Part shown: in pieces, positions 43,467 through 52,292 of the stretch | Layout of the letters: every line of letters begins with the position of its first letter | Numbering within the stretch: the first letter of the stretch is position 1 | Source of the DNA: Erysipelotrichia bacterium | GTDB lineage: Bacteria; Bacillota_I; Bacilli_A; Erysipelotrichales; Erysipelotrichaceae | Direction: 5' to 3' | Length of the DNA: 53,017 bases | NCBI GenBank assembly: GCA_030525245.1 | Contig: JAUNFB010000007.1 | Span: 1 to 53,017, forward strand | Program-made: the position numbers and the translations under genes | Notes under the pieces: generated by a model | The model's input: the letters and a program-made list of their open reading frames with translations, nothing else | Told to the model about the DNA's origin: nothing | Databases searched by the model: none

Positions 43467-44519
43467 ATGATTCTTAATAGAGGAAAAGAAATAATAAAAA
43501 GATATGTGGATAACAATGAATTGCCGGGGGCAGTGTTTGCGTATGTCGAGAGAGATTATGTCGAAAAAGACCTATACGGATATAAATCATTGTTGCCTGT
43601 CAAGGAAAAGTTGAATTTTGATACACTTTACGATATTGCATCATTAAGTAAAGTCGTTGCGACATCAACAATGGTATTTAAACTTGTTGAAGAAGGTTTG
43701 ATAAGCTTTAAGACAAAAGTTCGTTCAATATTGCCTGAATATCCATTCGAAGATGTAATTGTCAGAGATTTATTGACTCATGTTTCCGGAATAGCCGGTG
43801 ACGATAAGGATTATAAGAAATGCAAGACAGAAGAACAATTATGGCAGTTCATAATGAACTTACCGCGAATATATGATAAAGGCACAAAATGCGTATATTC
43901 TTGTTTTGGATATATCATTCTGGGCAAAATTATAGAACACTATAAAGGTTCTTTGGAAAAATATTTGGATGAGACTTTATGCGAACCTTTGGGGACAAGT
44001 AATATAATGTACTGCCCACAGAAAAAGGGCCGTGAATCAGATTGTGCAGCGACAGAAGTAACTGAGGCAAGAGGAATTATAAAAGGGGTTGTCCATGACG
44101 GTAAATGCAATATAATGAATGGCGTTGCCGGCAATGCCGGAATATTTGCTGATATCGATTCTTTGACAAGATATGTTCAAATGATATTGAATGACGGCGT
44201 GTATAACGGGAATACCGTTTTAAAGAAATCGACAGTACAACTGCTGAAAAAAGTATACACTCCGGGATTAAATGAAATGCGCACCATCGGCGGATGGCTT
44301 GCCGGTGATTTAAATCAGAGTGATGGTGATTATGTGAGTGAGCATTCGTTATACCATACAGGATTTACGGGAACATCGATATATATTGATTTTGACAGAG
44401 GCTGCGGAATTATCCTGCTTGCCAATGCTGTTCATCCTTCAAGAGTGCATAAGATGATAGAAATCAGAAATCTTTTCCACAATCAAGTATTGATTGCGGC
44501 AGATGAAAGCAAAATATAA
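43467..44519 (+). CDS. serine hydrolase of the beta-lactamase/PBP-like family
   Basis: The 350-residue protein has the penicillin-recognising fold: nucleophile motif S59-L-S-K62 in YDIASLSKVVATS, a Tyr motif Y-S-C (YSCFGYIILGKIIE) and the third motif HTG in YHTGFTGTSIYID. No signal peptide or membrane helix is seen, so it should be cytoplasmic, where class C-like relatives act as esterases or peptidases rather than antibiotic-resistance enzymes. A ribosome site GGTAGG lies rather far (nine bases) before the ATG. A strong terminator follows. The substrate is unknown. Confidence 0.88.
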   Translation: MILNRGKEIIKRYVDNNELPGAVFAYVERDYVEKDLYGYKSLLPVKEKLNFDTLYDIASLSKVVATSTMVFKLVEEGLISFKTKVRSILPEYPFEDVIVRDLLTHVSGIAGDDKDYKKCKTEEQLWQFIMNLPRIYDKGTKCVYSCFGYIILGKIIEHYKGSLEKYLDETLCEPLGTSNIMYCPQKKGRESDCAATEVTEARGIIKGVVHDGKCNIMNGVAGNAGIFADIDSLTRYVQMILNDGVYNGNTVLKKSTVQLLKKVYTPGLNEMRTIGGWLAGDLNQSDGDYVSEHSLYHTGFTGTSIYIDFDRGCGIILLANAVHPSRVHKMIEIRNLFHNQVLIAADESKI

Positions 44520-44525
44520 AAGCAG

Positions 44526-44556
44526 AGTGTATGGCTGAAAAGCCATGCACTTTTAT
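44526..44556 (+). terminator. intrinsic terminator after the serine hydrolase
   Basis: Stem AGTGTATGGCT/AGCCATGCACT with tetraloop GAAA, followed by TTTATC. Confidence 0.85.
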
Positions 44557-44660
44557 CTTTCCGATTCAAAAGTTCGACTGAGGTGTCAACTTGATGAGAA
44601 ACAAGTACTTCAGTTTCATCATTGGACACAACTGTATTTGATTTACTTCCGGTCTTTTCT

Positions 44661-45062
44661 TTAGCTAATCGTTTTTTTAGTTTCTATTTGTACTTTAACA
44701 GAATAATAACCATTTTTAACCAACAGTCTATAAATAAAACTATAAGAAACAAAAATATTTTCTCTTTCTGCCAGTAAATCTCTAAAGTGAGAGAAATTAC
44801 ATTCTTGATATTTATCACAATATAGATTTAAAATAGTAGTGCGTAATTCTTTGGGAAAAGAATTAGATGGTTGACGGTTTTTGTTGTGATGGACAAAGCC
44901 GTCTTTTCCTTTTTCACGGTAAACTTTAACAAGTCTATTGAAATGACGAACAGTTATACCGAGTTCAAAAGCGGCACGCTTTTTGTTTCCACCATGATCA
45001 ACAAATTCTTTAACTACACTGTATTTGTTTTGTTCTTTCATAGATAAACTCACTTTGCGCAT
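44661..45062 (-). pseudogene. truncated transposase, N-terminal part only
   Basis: The 133 residues match the DNA-binding start of IS1202/ISNCY-type transposases: YSVVKEFVDHGGNKKRAAFE, ITVRHFNRLVKVYREKGKDG and FVHHNKNRQPSNSF, a double helix-turn-helix. The catalytic part is missing. At the end, a run of seven A on the coding strand (44672-44678) shifts the frame: in the +1 frame the text continues as KKRLAKEKTGSKSN and stays open for another 35-40 codons, so an indel in the A-run is likely. GGAGGTGAT precedes the ATG but lies in a hairpin (45068-45100). It cannot code for an active transposase. Confidence 0.75.
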
Positions 45063-45067
45063 AATAC

Positions 45068-45100
45068 GATAATCACCTCCGCTACGCTTTAGCGATTATC
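45068..45100 (-). promoter_or_regulatory. hairpin covering the transposase ribosome site
   Basis: On the minus strand, outer stem GATAATC/GATTATC and inner stem GCTA/TAGC enclose GGAGGT, so the Shine-Dalgarno sequence is hidden when the hairpin forms. Such hairpins protect elements from translation by read-through from outside promoters. Confidence 0.5.
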
Positions 45101-45194
45101 ATATTAACATATAGTTGGGACATTTTCCCGTATTAACAATTAGGACATTATCACGAATTAACTACACAAATGAAAAATCGACATTTAAAAATTG

Positions 45195-45223
45195 TTGACA
45201 TTAATGAATAGTTGTCGTAATAT
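45195..45223 (+). promoter_or_regulatory. promoter of the str operon
   Basis: Perfect TTGACA (45195-45200), 17-base spacer, TAATAT (45218-45223). Transcription should begin near 45230, only 33 bases beyond the insertion-sequence end at 45162 to the -35. Confidence 0.75.
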
Positions 45224-45237
45224 ATATAGGCGTATTG

Positions 45238-45294
45238 AGAGCCCAAATTGGGCTCTAATAAAATCGCAACGATGGCACACCCGTAAATGTGTGC
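45238..45294 (+). promoter_or_regulatory. two hairpins in the str operon leader
   Basis: Hairpin 1: AGAGCCC/GGGCTCT with loop AAATT (45238-45256), no T-run after it. Hairpin 2: GCACAC/GTGTGC with loop CCGTAAAT (45275-45294), ending seven bases before the AAGGAGG ribosome site. A role in mRNA stability or autogenous control is possible but not shown. Confidence 0.45.
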
Positions 45295-45315
45295 ATAGAA
45301 AAGGAGGATAGCCAA

Positions 45316-45729
45316 ATGCCTACAATAAATCAGTTAGTCCGCAAGGGACGCGAAAGTAAGCAATGGAAATCTGCATCACCTGCATTAAACAGAGGTTATA
45401 ACTCATTAAAGCGTCGTGCTACTACTTTAAGTGCACCTCAAAAACGTGGAGTTTGTACACGTGTCGGTACTATGACACCTAAAAAGCCAAACTCTGCATT
45501 GAGAAAGTATGCCCGTGTACGTTTAAGTAACGGAATGGAAGTTACAGCCTATATTCCAGGTATCGGTCACAATTTACAGGAACACAGCGTAGTATTAATT
45601 CGTGGTGGACGTGTAAAGGATTTACCGGGTGTAAGATATCATATTATTCGTGGTACTATGGACTGTGCCGGTGTAAATGATCGCCGTCAAGGACGTTCAT
45701 TATACGGTGCTAAGAGACCAAAAGCATAA
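45316..45729 (+). CDS. rpsL: 30S ribosomal protein S12
   Basis: Decoding-centre ribosomal protein, 137 residues from the ATG at 45316 (AAGGAGG nine bases before; the GTG at 45289 is inside the leader hairpin). The family opening [12 protein letters not shown] is exact. The two lysines where streptomycin-resistance mutations occur are wild type, in [11 protein letters not shown] and [11 protein letters not shown]. First gene of the str operon. Confidence 0.98.
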   Translation: MPTINQLVRKGRESKQWKSASPALNRGYNSLKRRATTLSAPQKRGVCTRVGTMTPKKPNSALRKYARVRLSNGMEVTAYIPGIGHNLQEHSVVLIRGGRVKDLPGVRYHIIRGTMDCAGVNDRRQGRSLYGAKRPKA

Positions 45730-45754
45730 TCGTTGATGAAAGGAGGACAACGCA

Positions 45755-46225
45755 ATGCCAAGAAAAGGACATGTTGCTAAGAGAGATGTATTAGCAGATC
45801 CAATTTATAATTCAAAGCTAGTTACTCGTTTGATCAATCGTATTATGGTTGATGGTAAAAGAGGAACTGCTCAAGCAATTTTGTACAATGCATTTGAAAT
45901 AGTTGAAGAAAAAACCGGCAAGCCGGCAATGGAAGTATTTGAATCAGCATTGGACAATATTATGCCTGTTTTGGAATTGAAACAGAGAAGAGTCGGTGGT
46001 GCTAACTACCAAGTACCTGTTGAAGTTTCACAAGAAAGAAAACTTACTTTAGGTTTAAGATGGTTGGTTAATTACTCACGTTTACGTAATGAAAAAACAA
46101 TGGAATTACGTTTAGCAAATGAAATTGTTGATGCTGCTAATGGTGTCGGTGGTTCAGTTAAAAAACGTGAAGATACTCATAAGATGGCTGAAGCAAATAA
46201 AGCTTACGCACATTATCGCTTCTAA
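45755..46225 (+). CDS. rpsG: 30S ribosomal protein S7
   Basis: Primary 16S rRNA-binding protein of the small-subunit head, 156 residues, normal length. [20 protein letters not shown] at the start and the [20 protein letters not shown] end are typical. AAAGGAGG precedes the ATG 25 bases after the rpsL stop. In other bacteria S7 represses its own operon by binding mRNA; no such site is recognised here. Confidence 0.98.
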   Translation: MPRKGHVAKRDVLADPIYNSKLVTRLINRIMVDGKRGTAQAILYNAFEIVEEKTGKPAMEVFESALDNIMPVLELKQRRVGGANYQVPVEVSQERKLTLGLRWLVNYSRLRNEKTMELRLANEIVDAANGVGGSVKKREDTHKMAEANKAYAHYRF

Positions 46226-46236
46226 TAGGAATAGAT

Positions 46237-48306
46237 ATGCCGCGTGAATTTGATTTACAACATACCAGAAACATCGGTATAATGGCTCATATTGATGCCG
46301 GTAAAACAACTACAACCGAACGTATTTTGTATTATACAGGTCGTACCCACAAAATCGGCGAAACCCATGATGGTACAGCCGTAATGGACTGGATGGAGCA
46401 GGAACAAAAAAGAGGTATCACAATTACTTCTGCTGCTACAACAGCAAGCTGGAAAGGCCACAGAATTAATATTATTGATACGCCGGGTCACGTAGATTTT
46501 ACTGTCGAAGTAGAGAGATCATTGAGAGTTCTTGACGGAGCGGTTACCGTTTTGGACGCAAAAGCCGGTGTTGAGCCGCAGACAGAAACAGTATGGCGTC
46601 AAGCCACAACTTATGGCGTACCGAGAATTGTATTTGTCAATAAGATGGATGCAACCGGTGCGGATTACTATATGTCATATAGATCAATCGGCAAGCGTTT
46701 AGGTGCTAAGGCATGCCCTATTCAGTTACCTATCGGTTGTGAAGATCATTATGATGGTATAGTAGATATTATTACTCGTAAAGCTTATAAATTCTCCGAT
46801 GATATTCATAAACATGATTCGGAAATTCCGGTTCCGGAAGATATGAAGAGTGACATGGAAGAATACAGAGAAAAACTTTTGGAAATGATTTCGGAATATG
46901 ATGATGAATTCATGATGAAAGTTTTGGAAGGTGAAGAAGTAAGCATTGAAGAGATAAAAGCAACATTGCGTAAAGCAGTAGTTTCGGGTGATTTCTTCCC
47001 GGTAATGTCAGGAGCAGCTTATAAAAATAAGGGAGTTGTTCAAATGCTTGATGCAGTGGTTGATTATTTACCGTCACCTCTTGATGTAAAACCGATCAAG
47101 GGTATGGATAAAGATGGTAATGAAGTGCATGTTACAGCTACCGATGATGGTCCGTTTGTAGCATTGGCTTTCAAAATTATGACTGATCCGTTTGTCGGTA
47201 AATTGACTTATTTCCGTGTATATTCAGGAACAGCAAAAGCCGGTTCTTATGTATACAATGCCTCTAAGGGTCAAAAGGAAAGATTTGGCAGAATCATGCA
47301 GATGCATGCCAATCATCGTCAGGATATTGCCGAAGTGCATGCCGGAGATATTGCTGCCGCAATCGGTTTCAAATATACAACTACCGGAGATACATTATGT
47401 TCAGAAGGAAAGAGCATTACTTTAGAGTCAATGGTTTTCCCGGAACCGGTTATTAATATGTCGGTTGAACCGAAAACAAGAGCCGATCAGGACAGAATGG
47501 GTATTGCATTAGCAAAATTGGCGGAAGAAGATCCGACATTTAAAACTTATACTGATACAGATACCGGACAAACAATTATTGCCGGAATGGGTGAATTGCA
47601 TTTGGACATTATTATCGACCGTATGAGAAGAGAATTTAATGTTGAATGTAATGTCGGAAAACCGCAGGTTGCATATCGCGAAACTATTACTAAGACTGCT
47701 GAATGCGAAGGTAAGTTTGTAAGACAGTCAGGTGGTCATGGTCAATATGGTGATGTTTGGATCAGATTTGAACCTAATGAAGATAAGGGATTCGAATTTG
47801 TTGACGCTACAGTTGGCGGCAGTGTTCCGAAGGAATACATTAAACCGACTGAGGACGGACTGGTTGCTGCATTATCCGGTGGATTACAAGCAGGATATCC
47901 GGTAATTAACATCAAAGCAACATTATTTGATGGAAGTTATCATGAGGTTGACAGTAGTGAAAACGCCTTTAAGATTGCTGCCGGCCTGGCTTTAAAAGAA
48001 GCTGCTAAAAAATGTGCACCGGTATTGCTTGAACCGATCATGAATGTGGAAGTTGTTGCTCCAAGTGAATATTTGGGCAGTGTAATGGGTGATATCGTTT
48101 CTCGCCGCGGTCAAATTGTTGATCAGGAAGAGAGAAACAACGCGATCGCTGTTAAAGCAATGGTTCCGCTGAGCGAAATGTTCGGCTATGCAACATCATT
48201 AAGGTCATGTACTCAGGGCAGAGGCAACTATATTATGCAAATGGATCACTATTCACAAGTGCCGTTTGCGATAACACAAGAAATAATTAAACGTAATAAT
48301 GGCTAA
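46237..48306 (+). CDS. fusA: elongation factor G
   Basis: GTPase that moves tRNA and mRNA through the ribosome, 689 residues. G1 [15 protein letters not shown] (17-31), G2 with [10 protein letters not shown]3 DTPGHVDF, G4 NKMDATGAD and G5 SG(A)A are all intact, followed by domains II-V ending [19 protein letters not shown]. It starts 11 bases after rpsG, with AATAGGAATAG as the ribosome site. Single canonical copy in the str operon. Confidence 0.98.
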   Translation: MPREFDLQHTRNIGIMAHIDAGKTTTTERILYYTGRTHKIGETHDGTAVMDWMEQEQKRGITITSAATTASWKGHRINIIDTPGHVDFTVEVERSLRVLDGAVTVLDAKAGVEPQTETVWRQATTYGVPRIVFVNKMDATGADYYMSYRSIGKRLGAKACPIQLPIGCEDHYDGIVDIITRKAYKFSDDIHKHDSEIPVPEDMKSDMEEYREKLLEMISEYDDEFMMKVLEGEEVSIEEIKATLRKAVVSGDFFPVMSGAAYKNKGVVQMLDAVVDYLPSPLDVKPIKGMDKDGNEVHVTATDDGPFVALAFKIMTDPFVGKLTYFRVYSGTAKAGSYVYNASKGQKERFGRIMQMHANHRQDIAEVHAGDIAAAIGFKYTTTGDTLCSEGKSITLESMVFPEPVINMSVEPKTRADQDRMGIALAKLAEEDPTFKTYTDTDTGQTIIAGMGELHLDIIIDRMRREFNVECNVGKPQVAYRETITKTAECEGKFVRQSGGHGQYGDVWIRFEPNEDKGFEFVDATVGGSVPKEYIKPTEDGLVAALSGGLQAGYPVINIKATLFDGSYHEVDSSENAFKIAAGLALKEAAKKCAPVLLEPIMNVEVVAPSEYLGSVMGDIVSRRGQIVDQEERNNAIAVKAMVPLSEMFGYATSLRSCTQGRGNYIMQMDHYSQVPFAITQEIIKRNNG

Positions 48307-48369
48307 TCTTATTGCGTTAAATTGTAATTTGCATTAAAATATTTTTAGAAAAATTAGGAGGAAATATCA

Positions 48370-49557
48370 ATGGCAAAAGCAAAATTTGACAGAAGTAAAG
48401 AGCATGTAAATATTGGTACTATCGGACATATTGACCATGGTAAGACTACATTAACTTCTGCAATCACTAAAACTTTAGCTGAAGAAGGTTTAGCTGAAGC
48501 TAAAGCATACGATCAAATCGACGGAGCTCCAGAAGAAAAAGCTCGTGGTATTACTATCAATACTGCACACGTTGAGTATGAAACAAAGAAACGTCACTAT
48601 GCACACGTAGACTGCCCGGGCCACGCTGACTATATCAAGAACATGATTACAGGTGCTGCTCAAATGGATGGAGCAATCTTAGTTGTTGCTGCACCTGATG
48701 GACCAATGCCTCAAACAAGTGAACACGTATTATTGGCTAGACAAGTAGGTGTTCCTGCAATGGTTGTATTCTTGAACAAGTGCGATATGATGGAAGGTCA
48801 AGAAGAATTCATCGATTTAGCTGAAATGACAGTTCGTGAATTGTTAGACAAGTACGGATATGACGGCGATAACTGCCCAATCATTCGTGGTTCTGCATTA
48901 AAAGCTATGGAAGGCGATCCTGAAGCTAAGAAGCAAATTTTAGCATTAATGGATGCAGTAGATGAATATATCCCTTCACCAGCAAGAGAAGATGACAAGC
49001 CGTTCTTAATGGCTATCGAAGATACAATGACTATCACAGGTCGTGGTACAGTTGCTACAGGACGTGTTGAACGTGGTGTATTGAAACTTAACGAACCAGT
49101 TGAAATCGTTGGTATCAAACCTACTCAAAAGACAGTTGTTACAGGTCTTGAAATGTTCAGAAAGACTTTGGAATTCTGCCAAGCAGGTGATAACATCGGT
49201 GCATTATTAAGAGGTATTTCAAGAGACCAAATCGAACGTGGACAAGTATTAGCAAAACCTGGTTCAGTTCATCCTCATACAAAATTCAAGGCTCAAGTTT
49301 ACGTATTATCTAAAGAAGAAGGCGGACGTCATACTCCATTTGTAAGTAACTATCGTCCTCAATTCTACTTCAGAACAACAGACGTTACAGGTGTTATTAC
49401 TTTACCTGAAGGCGTTGAAATGTGTATGCCTGGCGATAACGTTGAAATGACAGTTGAATTGATTCACCCAATCGCTGTTGAATTAGGAACTAAGTTCTCT
49501 ATCCGTGAAGGTGGAAGAACTGTTGGTGCCGGCAACGTTACTGAAATTATTGAGTAA
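48370..49557 (+). CDS. tuf: elongation factor Tu
   Basis: GTPase that delivers aminoacyl-tRNA to the ribosome, 395 residues. [40 protein letters not shown] and NKCDM mark the G motifs. The strong AGGAGG site and codon use (mostly A- or T-ending, highly biased) fit very high expression. Last gene of the str operon; a strong terminator follows. Confidence 0.98.
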   Translation: MAKAKFDRSKEHVNIGTIGHIDHGKTTLTSAITKTLAEEGLAEAKAYDQIDGAPEEKARGITINTAHVEYETKKRHYAHVDCPGHADYIKNMITGAAQMDGAILVVAAPDGPMPQTSEHVLLARQVGVPAMVVFLNKCDMMEGQEEFIDLAEMTVRELLDKYGYDGDNCPIIRGSALKAMEGDPEAKKQILALMDAVDEYIPSPAREDDKPFLMAIEDTMTITGRGTVATGRVERGVLKLNEPVEIVGIKPTQKTVVTGLEMFRKTLEFCQAGDNIGALLRGISRDQIERGQVLAKPGSVHPHTKFKAQVYVLSKEEGGRHTPFVSNYRPQFYFRTTDVTGVITLPEGVEMCMPGDNVEMTVELIHPIAVELGTKFSIREGGRTVGAGNVTEIIE

Positions 49558-49569
49558 TTATTAACAGAT

Positions 49570-49597
49570 AAAAAAGTGTCTTCGGACACTTTTTTTG
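49570..49597 (+). terminator. intrinsic terminator of the str operon
   Basis: Stem AAAAAAGTGTC/GACACTTTTTT with a TTCG tetraloop and a seven-T tail. Confidence 0.92.
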
Positions 49598-49676
49598 TAT
49601 TCTTATTAAGTCATTTTTTGAAAAACATAAAAACATAATGCATATATACTTATAGTAATAAAGCGGAGGTGTTTTT

Positions 49677-49721
49677 ATGGAAAAGGAAAAATGGCAAGAA
49701 CCGACGGAATTGTGAAATCCA
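49677..49721 (+). other. 12-codon 5' frame ending at an in-frame TGA before the major facilitator gene
   Basis: ATG at 49677 has an ideal GGAGG (49664-49668) upstream and reads MEKEKWQEPTEL, then TGA at 49713, then AAT CCA and the ATG at 49722, all in one frame. Reading the TGA as Trp gives ELWNPMFISVF, matching the L-W-N-x-x-F-I start common in this transporter family. So the TGA most likely replaces a TGG. Confidence 0.7.
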
Positions 49722-50900
49722 ATGTTTATCAGTGTGTTTATAGCATCATTATTCTTCAGTTTTTCTGCTCAAATGAGCAACTCTCTATTGTCGTTATATG
49801 CTAAAAGTACCGGGGCAACAGCTGATCGAATCGGTTCATTAATGAGCATGTTTGCGATTACTGCCCTGATTTTCCGATTTATTGCCGGTCCGGCTATGAA
49901 TGCTTATAATCGTAAAAAGCTTTTACAAATGGCAATGTGTTTTTTTGCGACAGCTTATTTAGGTTTCAGCTTTTCACCCCAAATTGCTTCGGTAACCGGT
50001 ATTGATGTAATAACGGTAATGAAGATGTTTCGCTTGTTGCAGGGCATCGGCAATGCCTTCGGTAATTCTTGTTTGTTGACGATTGTTTCCGATTGCCTTC
50101 CAAAGGATAAATTTGCATCCGGAATGGGTATTTATGCTTGTGCCAATACTATTGCGCAAGCGGTAGGACCTACTTTGGGGGTTAAATTAAGAGATGTTTT
50201 CGGTTACAGTAATACTTATATTATTACCTGTTGTTCAATGCTTTTTTCTATGGTTTTGGTTGGATTGGTTGTAAAAATTCCATATAGAGAAAAAGGAAAA
50301 TTCAGTTTGAATTTAAAAAATATTGTTGCTCAAGAAGCCATAGTTCCGGCAATCATTACATTCTTTATCGGTTTGGGGTTTACCTCGATCAATTCTTTCT
50401 TTCTGGTTTATGCCGAAGAAAGAGGTATTGTAAATGCCAGCTTATATTTTACTGTTTATGCAATATCAATGTTATTAACCAGACCGCTTATAGGAAAATT
50501 ATCTGATAAGTTTGGCTTTGTAAAAATAGCAATTCCATCTATATTATGTACGGCTCTTTCATTGGTTTTGATTGGACAAGCTACACATCTTTGGCAACTT
50601 TTAGTTATTGCGGTTATCAATGCTGCCGGATATGGTGCCGCTCAACCGGCTTTGCAGTCATTATGTATGAAGTCTGTCCCGGCAGAAAGAAGAGGTTCTG
50701 CTTCGTCAACTAATTATATTGCTCAAGACAGTTCCACCATTATCGGGCCGACGGTGTGCGGTTATGTGGCCTCTGTTGCCGGATATACTCCATTGATGTG
50801 GCAGGTTATGGCTGTTCCTATTGTTTTAGGGGCTGTTTGTACATTTGCTTTTCGTCAGCGTATATATGAAATTGAGTCAAATTTTGAGAAAAGATCTTAG
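49722..50900 (+). CDS. major facilitator superfamily transporter, 5' end interrupted
   Basis: Membrane transporter with twelve helices, 392 residues from ATG 49722. It shows the loop 2-3 motif (AGPAMNAYNRKKLL), the GIGNAFGNSCLLTIVSD helix and the second-half loop GKLSDKFGFVKI, resembling drug-exporter-like permeases of Firmicutes; the substrate is unknown. ATG 49722 has no ribosome site, while one is placed correctly for the ATG at 49677, whose frame is broken by TGA. The full protein would be 407 residues. Either the gene makes protein by restart or read-through, or it is a recent nonsense mutant. All transport helices remain intact after the TGA. Confidence 0.8.
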   Translation: MFISVFIASLFFSFSAQMSNSLLSLYAKSTGATADRIGSLMSMFAITALIFRFIAGPAMNAYNRKKLLQMAMCFFATAYLGFSFSPQIASVTGIDVITVMKMFRLLQGIGNAFGNSCLLTIVSDCLPKDKFASGMGIYACANTIAQAVGPTLGVKLRDVFGYSNTYIITCCSMLFSMVLVGLVVKIPYREKGKFSLNLKNIVAQEAIVPAIITFFIGLGFTSINSFFLVYAEERGIVNASLYFTVYAISMLLTRPLIGKLSDKFGFVKIAIPSILCTALSLVLIGQATHLWQLLVIAVINAAGYGAAQPALQSLCMKSVPAERRGSASSTNYIAQDSSTIIGPTVCGYVASVAGYTPLMWQVMAVPIVLGAVCTFAFRQRIYEIESNFEKRS

Positions 50901-50991
50901 TGGGTTAAAGTATTATTAAGTTAATTTTTGAAATGGATAAAATTAAAATAATTTTATAATTAAATTATATAAGAGAAAAGAGGAAGGTAAT

Positions 50992-51858
50992 ATGCGAAAA
51001 AGATTAGTCTTTAGAGTTGATGATGTTGGCTATACTCCATGTTATGATATGGGAGTTAAGAAAGCCTTTGAAGAAGGAATCGGCAGCAGTGCCGATGTGA
51101 TGTTTGATTCGCCGGATACAGTAGAAATGTTAAAATGGTTAAAAGAAAGACCATGGATATCTGTTGGTTGGCATCGCCATTTATGGGAATCCCCGGTATT
51201 ATCTCCTAAGGAAGTTCCTTCATTGGTCGATGAAGAAGGACGCTTTAAATGGAGACATCGCAAAACAAAATTGATGGCGGAGGCAACTTATGAGGATGCT
51301 TATAAAGAGTTCGTGGCAGAGGCGGAATTGTGCTATTCGATCTTAGGCAAATATCCGGATGTTGCCGGAGTTAGGAATACCGGCTATGCTTTAGATCAGG
51401 CGTATCAGGATGTGCTGGATAAATATCATATTCCTTATGGAGTATTTACAACTACTGCCGATCATAGAAATTTCCAGCAGGCTAAAGAGGAATATCGTCA
51501 TTTGAATTATATTTCTGTTAACATTCAACCGGATCCGCAAATTGGTTTTGATTTGGCATATTTTAAGGATTATGATCCACTTTCTAAAATGATGAGTTTA
51601 ACTTGGACAGACAGGGAAGAAGCATATTTCTACGGTTGGCACCCCGGATATTGTGATGACCATATTATGGCAGAATCTACTTGCAACTTGCATCGTTGTA
51701 AAGAATTAGAGGCATGCTGTTCTCCGATATTGAAACAATGGATTATTGATAATCGTATTGAATTGTGTAATCAAAGAGACATTCTTTATGGAACCAATGA
51801 ATTTCAAGAACATTTAAAAGAAATAAACAGTCCTTTATGGATCGGCAATATGAAATAA
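50992..51858 (+). CDS. ChbG/HpnK (YdjC) family carbohydrate deacetylase
   Basis: Metal-dependent deacetylase fold that removes acetyl groups from N-acetylated sugars such as diacetylchitobiose. 288 residues. The metal and catalytic pattern is present: D10-D11 in RVDDVGYT and H61-x-H63 in GWHRHLWESPVL, with a further His in FYGWHPGYCDDH. GAGGAAGG lies before the ATG. It sits before a mannose-type PTS EIIA gene, in keeping with its family's frequent place in sugar-uptake loci. An in-frame TATAAT at 50955 may be its -10 element. Confidence 0.9.
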   Translation: MRKRLVFRVDDVGYTPCYDMGVKKAFEEGIGSSADVMFDSPDTVEMLKWLKERPWISVGWHRHLWESPVLSPKEVPSLVDEEGRFKWRHRKTKLMAEATYEDAYKEFVAEAELCYSILGKYPDVAGVRNTGYALDQAYQDVLDKYHIPYGVFTTTADHRNFQQAKEEYRHLNYISVNIQPDPQIGFDLAYFKDYDPLSKMMSLTWTDREEAYFYGWHPGYCDDHIMAESTCNLHRCKELEACCSPILKQWIIDNRIELCNQRDILYGTNEFQEHLKEINSPLWIGNMK

Positions 51859-51870
51859 GAGGATAAAGAA

Positions 51871-52287
51871 ATGAAAGGTATTTTATTATTAAGTCATGGT
51901 GATATGGCTAAGGGAATGCTGCAATCGGCATCGATATTTTTTGGCAATGATATACAACAGGTTGAAGCATTGGATTTTCAGATAACTGATGACAGTGATG
52001 CATTTGAGGAAAAAATCGGTGAAGCGATAAAGCGCGTAGACTCGGGTGATGGTGTAATTATATTAACGGATTTGTTTGCCGGTACTCCGGCTCACAAAAC
52101 AACTAAATATGTAAGTGTCGGAAAAGTTGATGTAATTTGTGGAATGAATTTTCCCTTGTTTTTAGAAATTTTAGGTTTGCGAGAGAACGGGGAGTTGGAT
52201 TTAGACAGTTTAATGGAAATTGGTAAATCGGGTATTAAAATGTGGCGAATTGATCAAAAAAATGATTCGGATGATGATTTCTTTTAA
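51871..52287 (+). CDS. PTS EIIA component, mannose family
   Basis: Phosphocarrier of a mannose-type sugar phosphotransferase system, 138 residues, cytoplasmic. The phosphorylated His is H9 in LLLSHGDMAKGM, and DLFAGTPAHKTTK is the family's second landmark. The sequence stops after the EIIA domain, so EIIB is a separate protein; none of the other PTS components is in the window, and they may follow to the right. It starts 12 bases after the deacetylase gene, with AGAGGATAAAG as ribosome site, so the two are one transcript. Confidence 0.92.
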   Translation: MKGILLLSHGDMAKGMLQSASIFFGNDIQQVEALDFQITDDSDAFEEKIGEAIKRVDSGDGVIILTDLFAGTPAHKTTKYVSVGKVDVICGMNFPLFLEILGLRENGELDLDSLMEIGKSGIKMWRIDQKNDSDDDFF

Positions 52288-52292
52288 TTGTT

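Larger units (their letters stand above)
44557..45162 (-). mobile_element. remnant of an insertion sequence, IS1202/ISNCY-like
   Basis: It holds the start of a transposase gene on the minus strand and one element end. That end carries two direct repeats of 20 bases, GGACATTTTCCCGTATTAAC (45118-45137) and GGACATTATCACGAATTAAC (45143-45162), alike at 17 of 20 positions, as expected of transposase-binding end repeats. The other end was not found; the element stops near the serine hydrolase terminator. The left limit given is approximate. Confidence 0.6.

Noticed and set aside
43467..44519. Antibiotic-resistance beta-lactamase
   Set aside because: No signal peptide and a relative of cytoplasmic esterase-type serine hydrolases; the SxxK and HTG motifs alone do not show resistance.
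45289..45315. GTG at 45289 as start of rpsL
   Set aside because: It lies in the leader hairpin and adds nine residues foreign to S12; ATG 45316 has a perfect ribosome site.
49713..49715. TGA read as Trp, meaning a mycoplasma-type genetic code
   Set aside because: Genes ending at 7619, 8536 and 18265 use TGA as the true stop with proper gene overlaps, so a code change is not supported.
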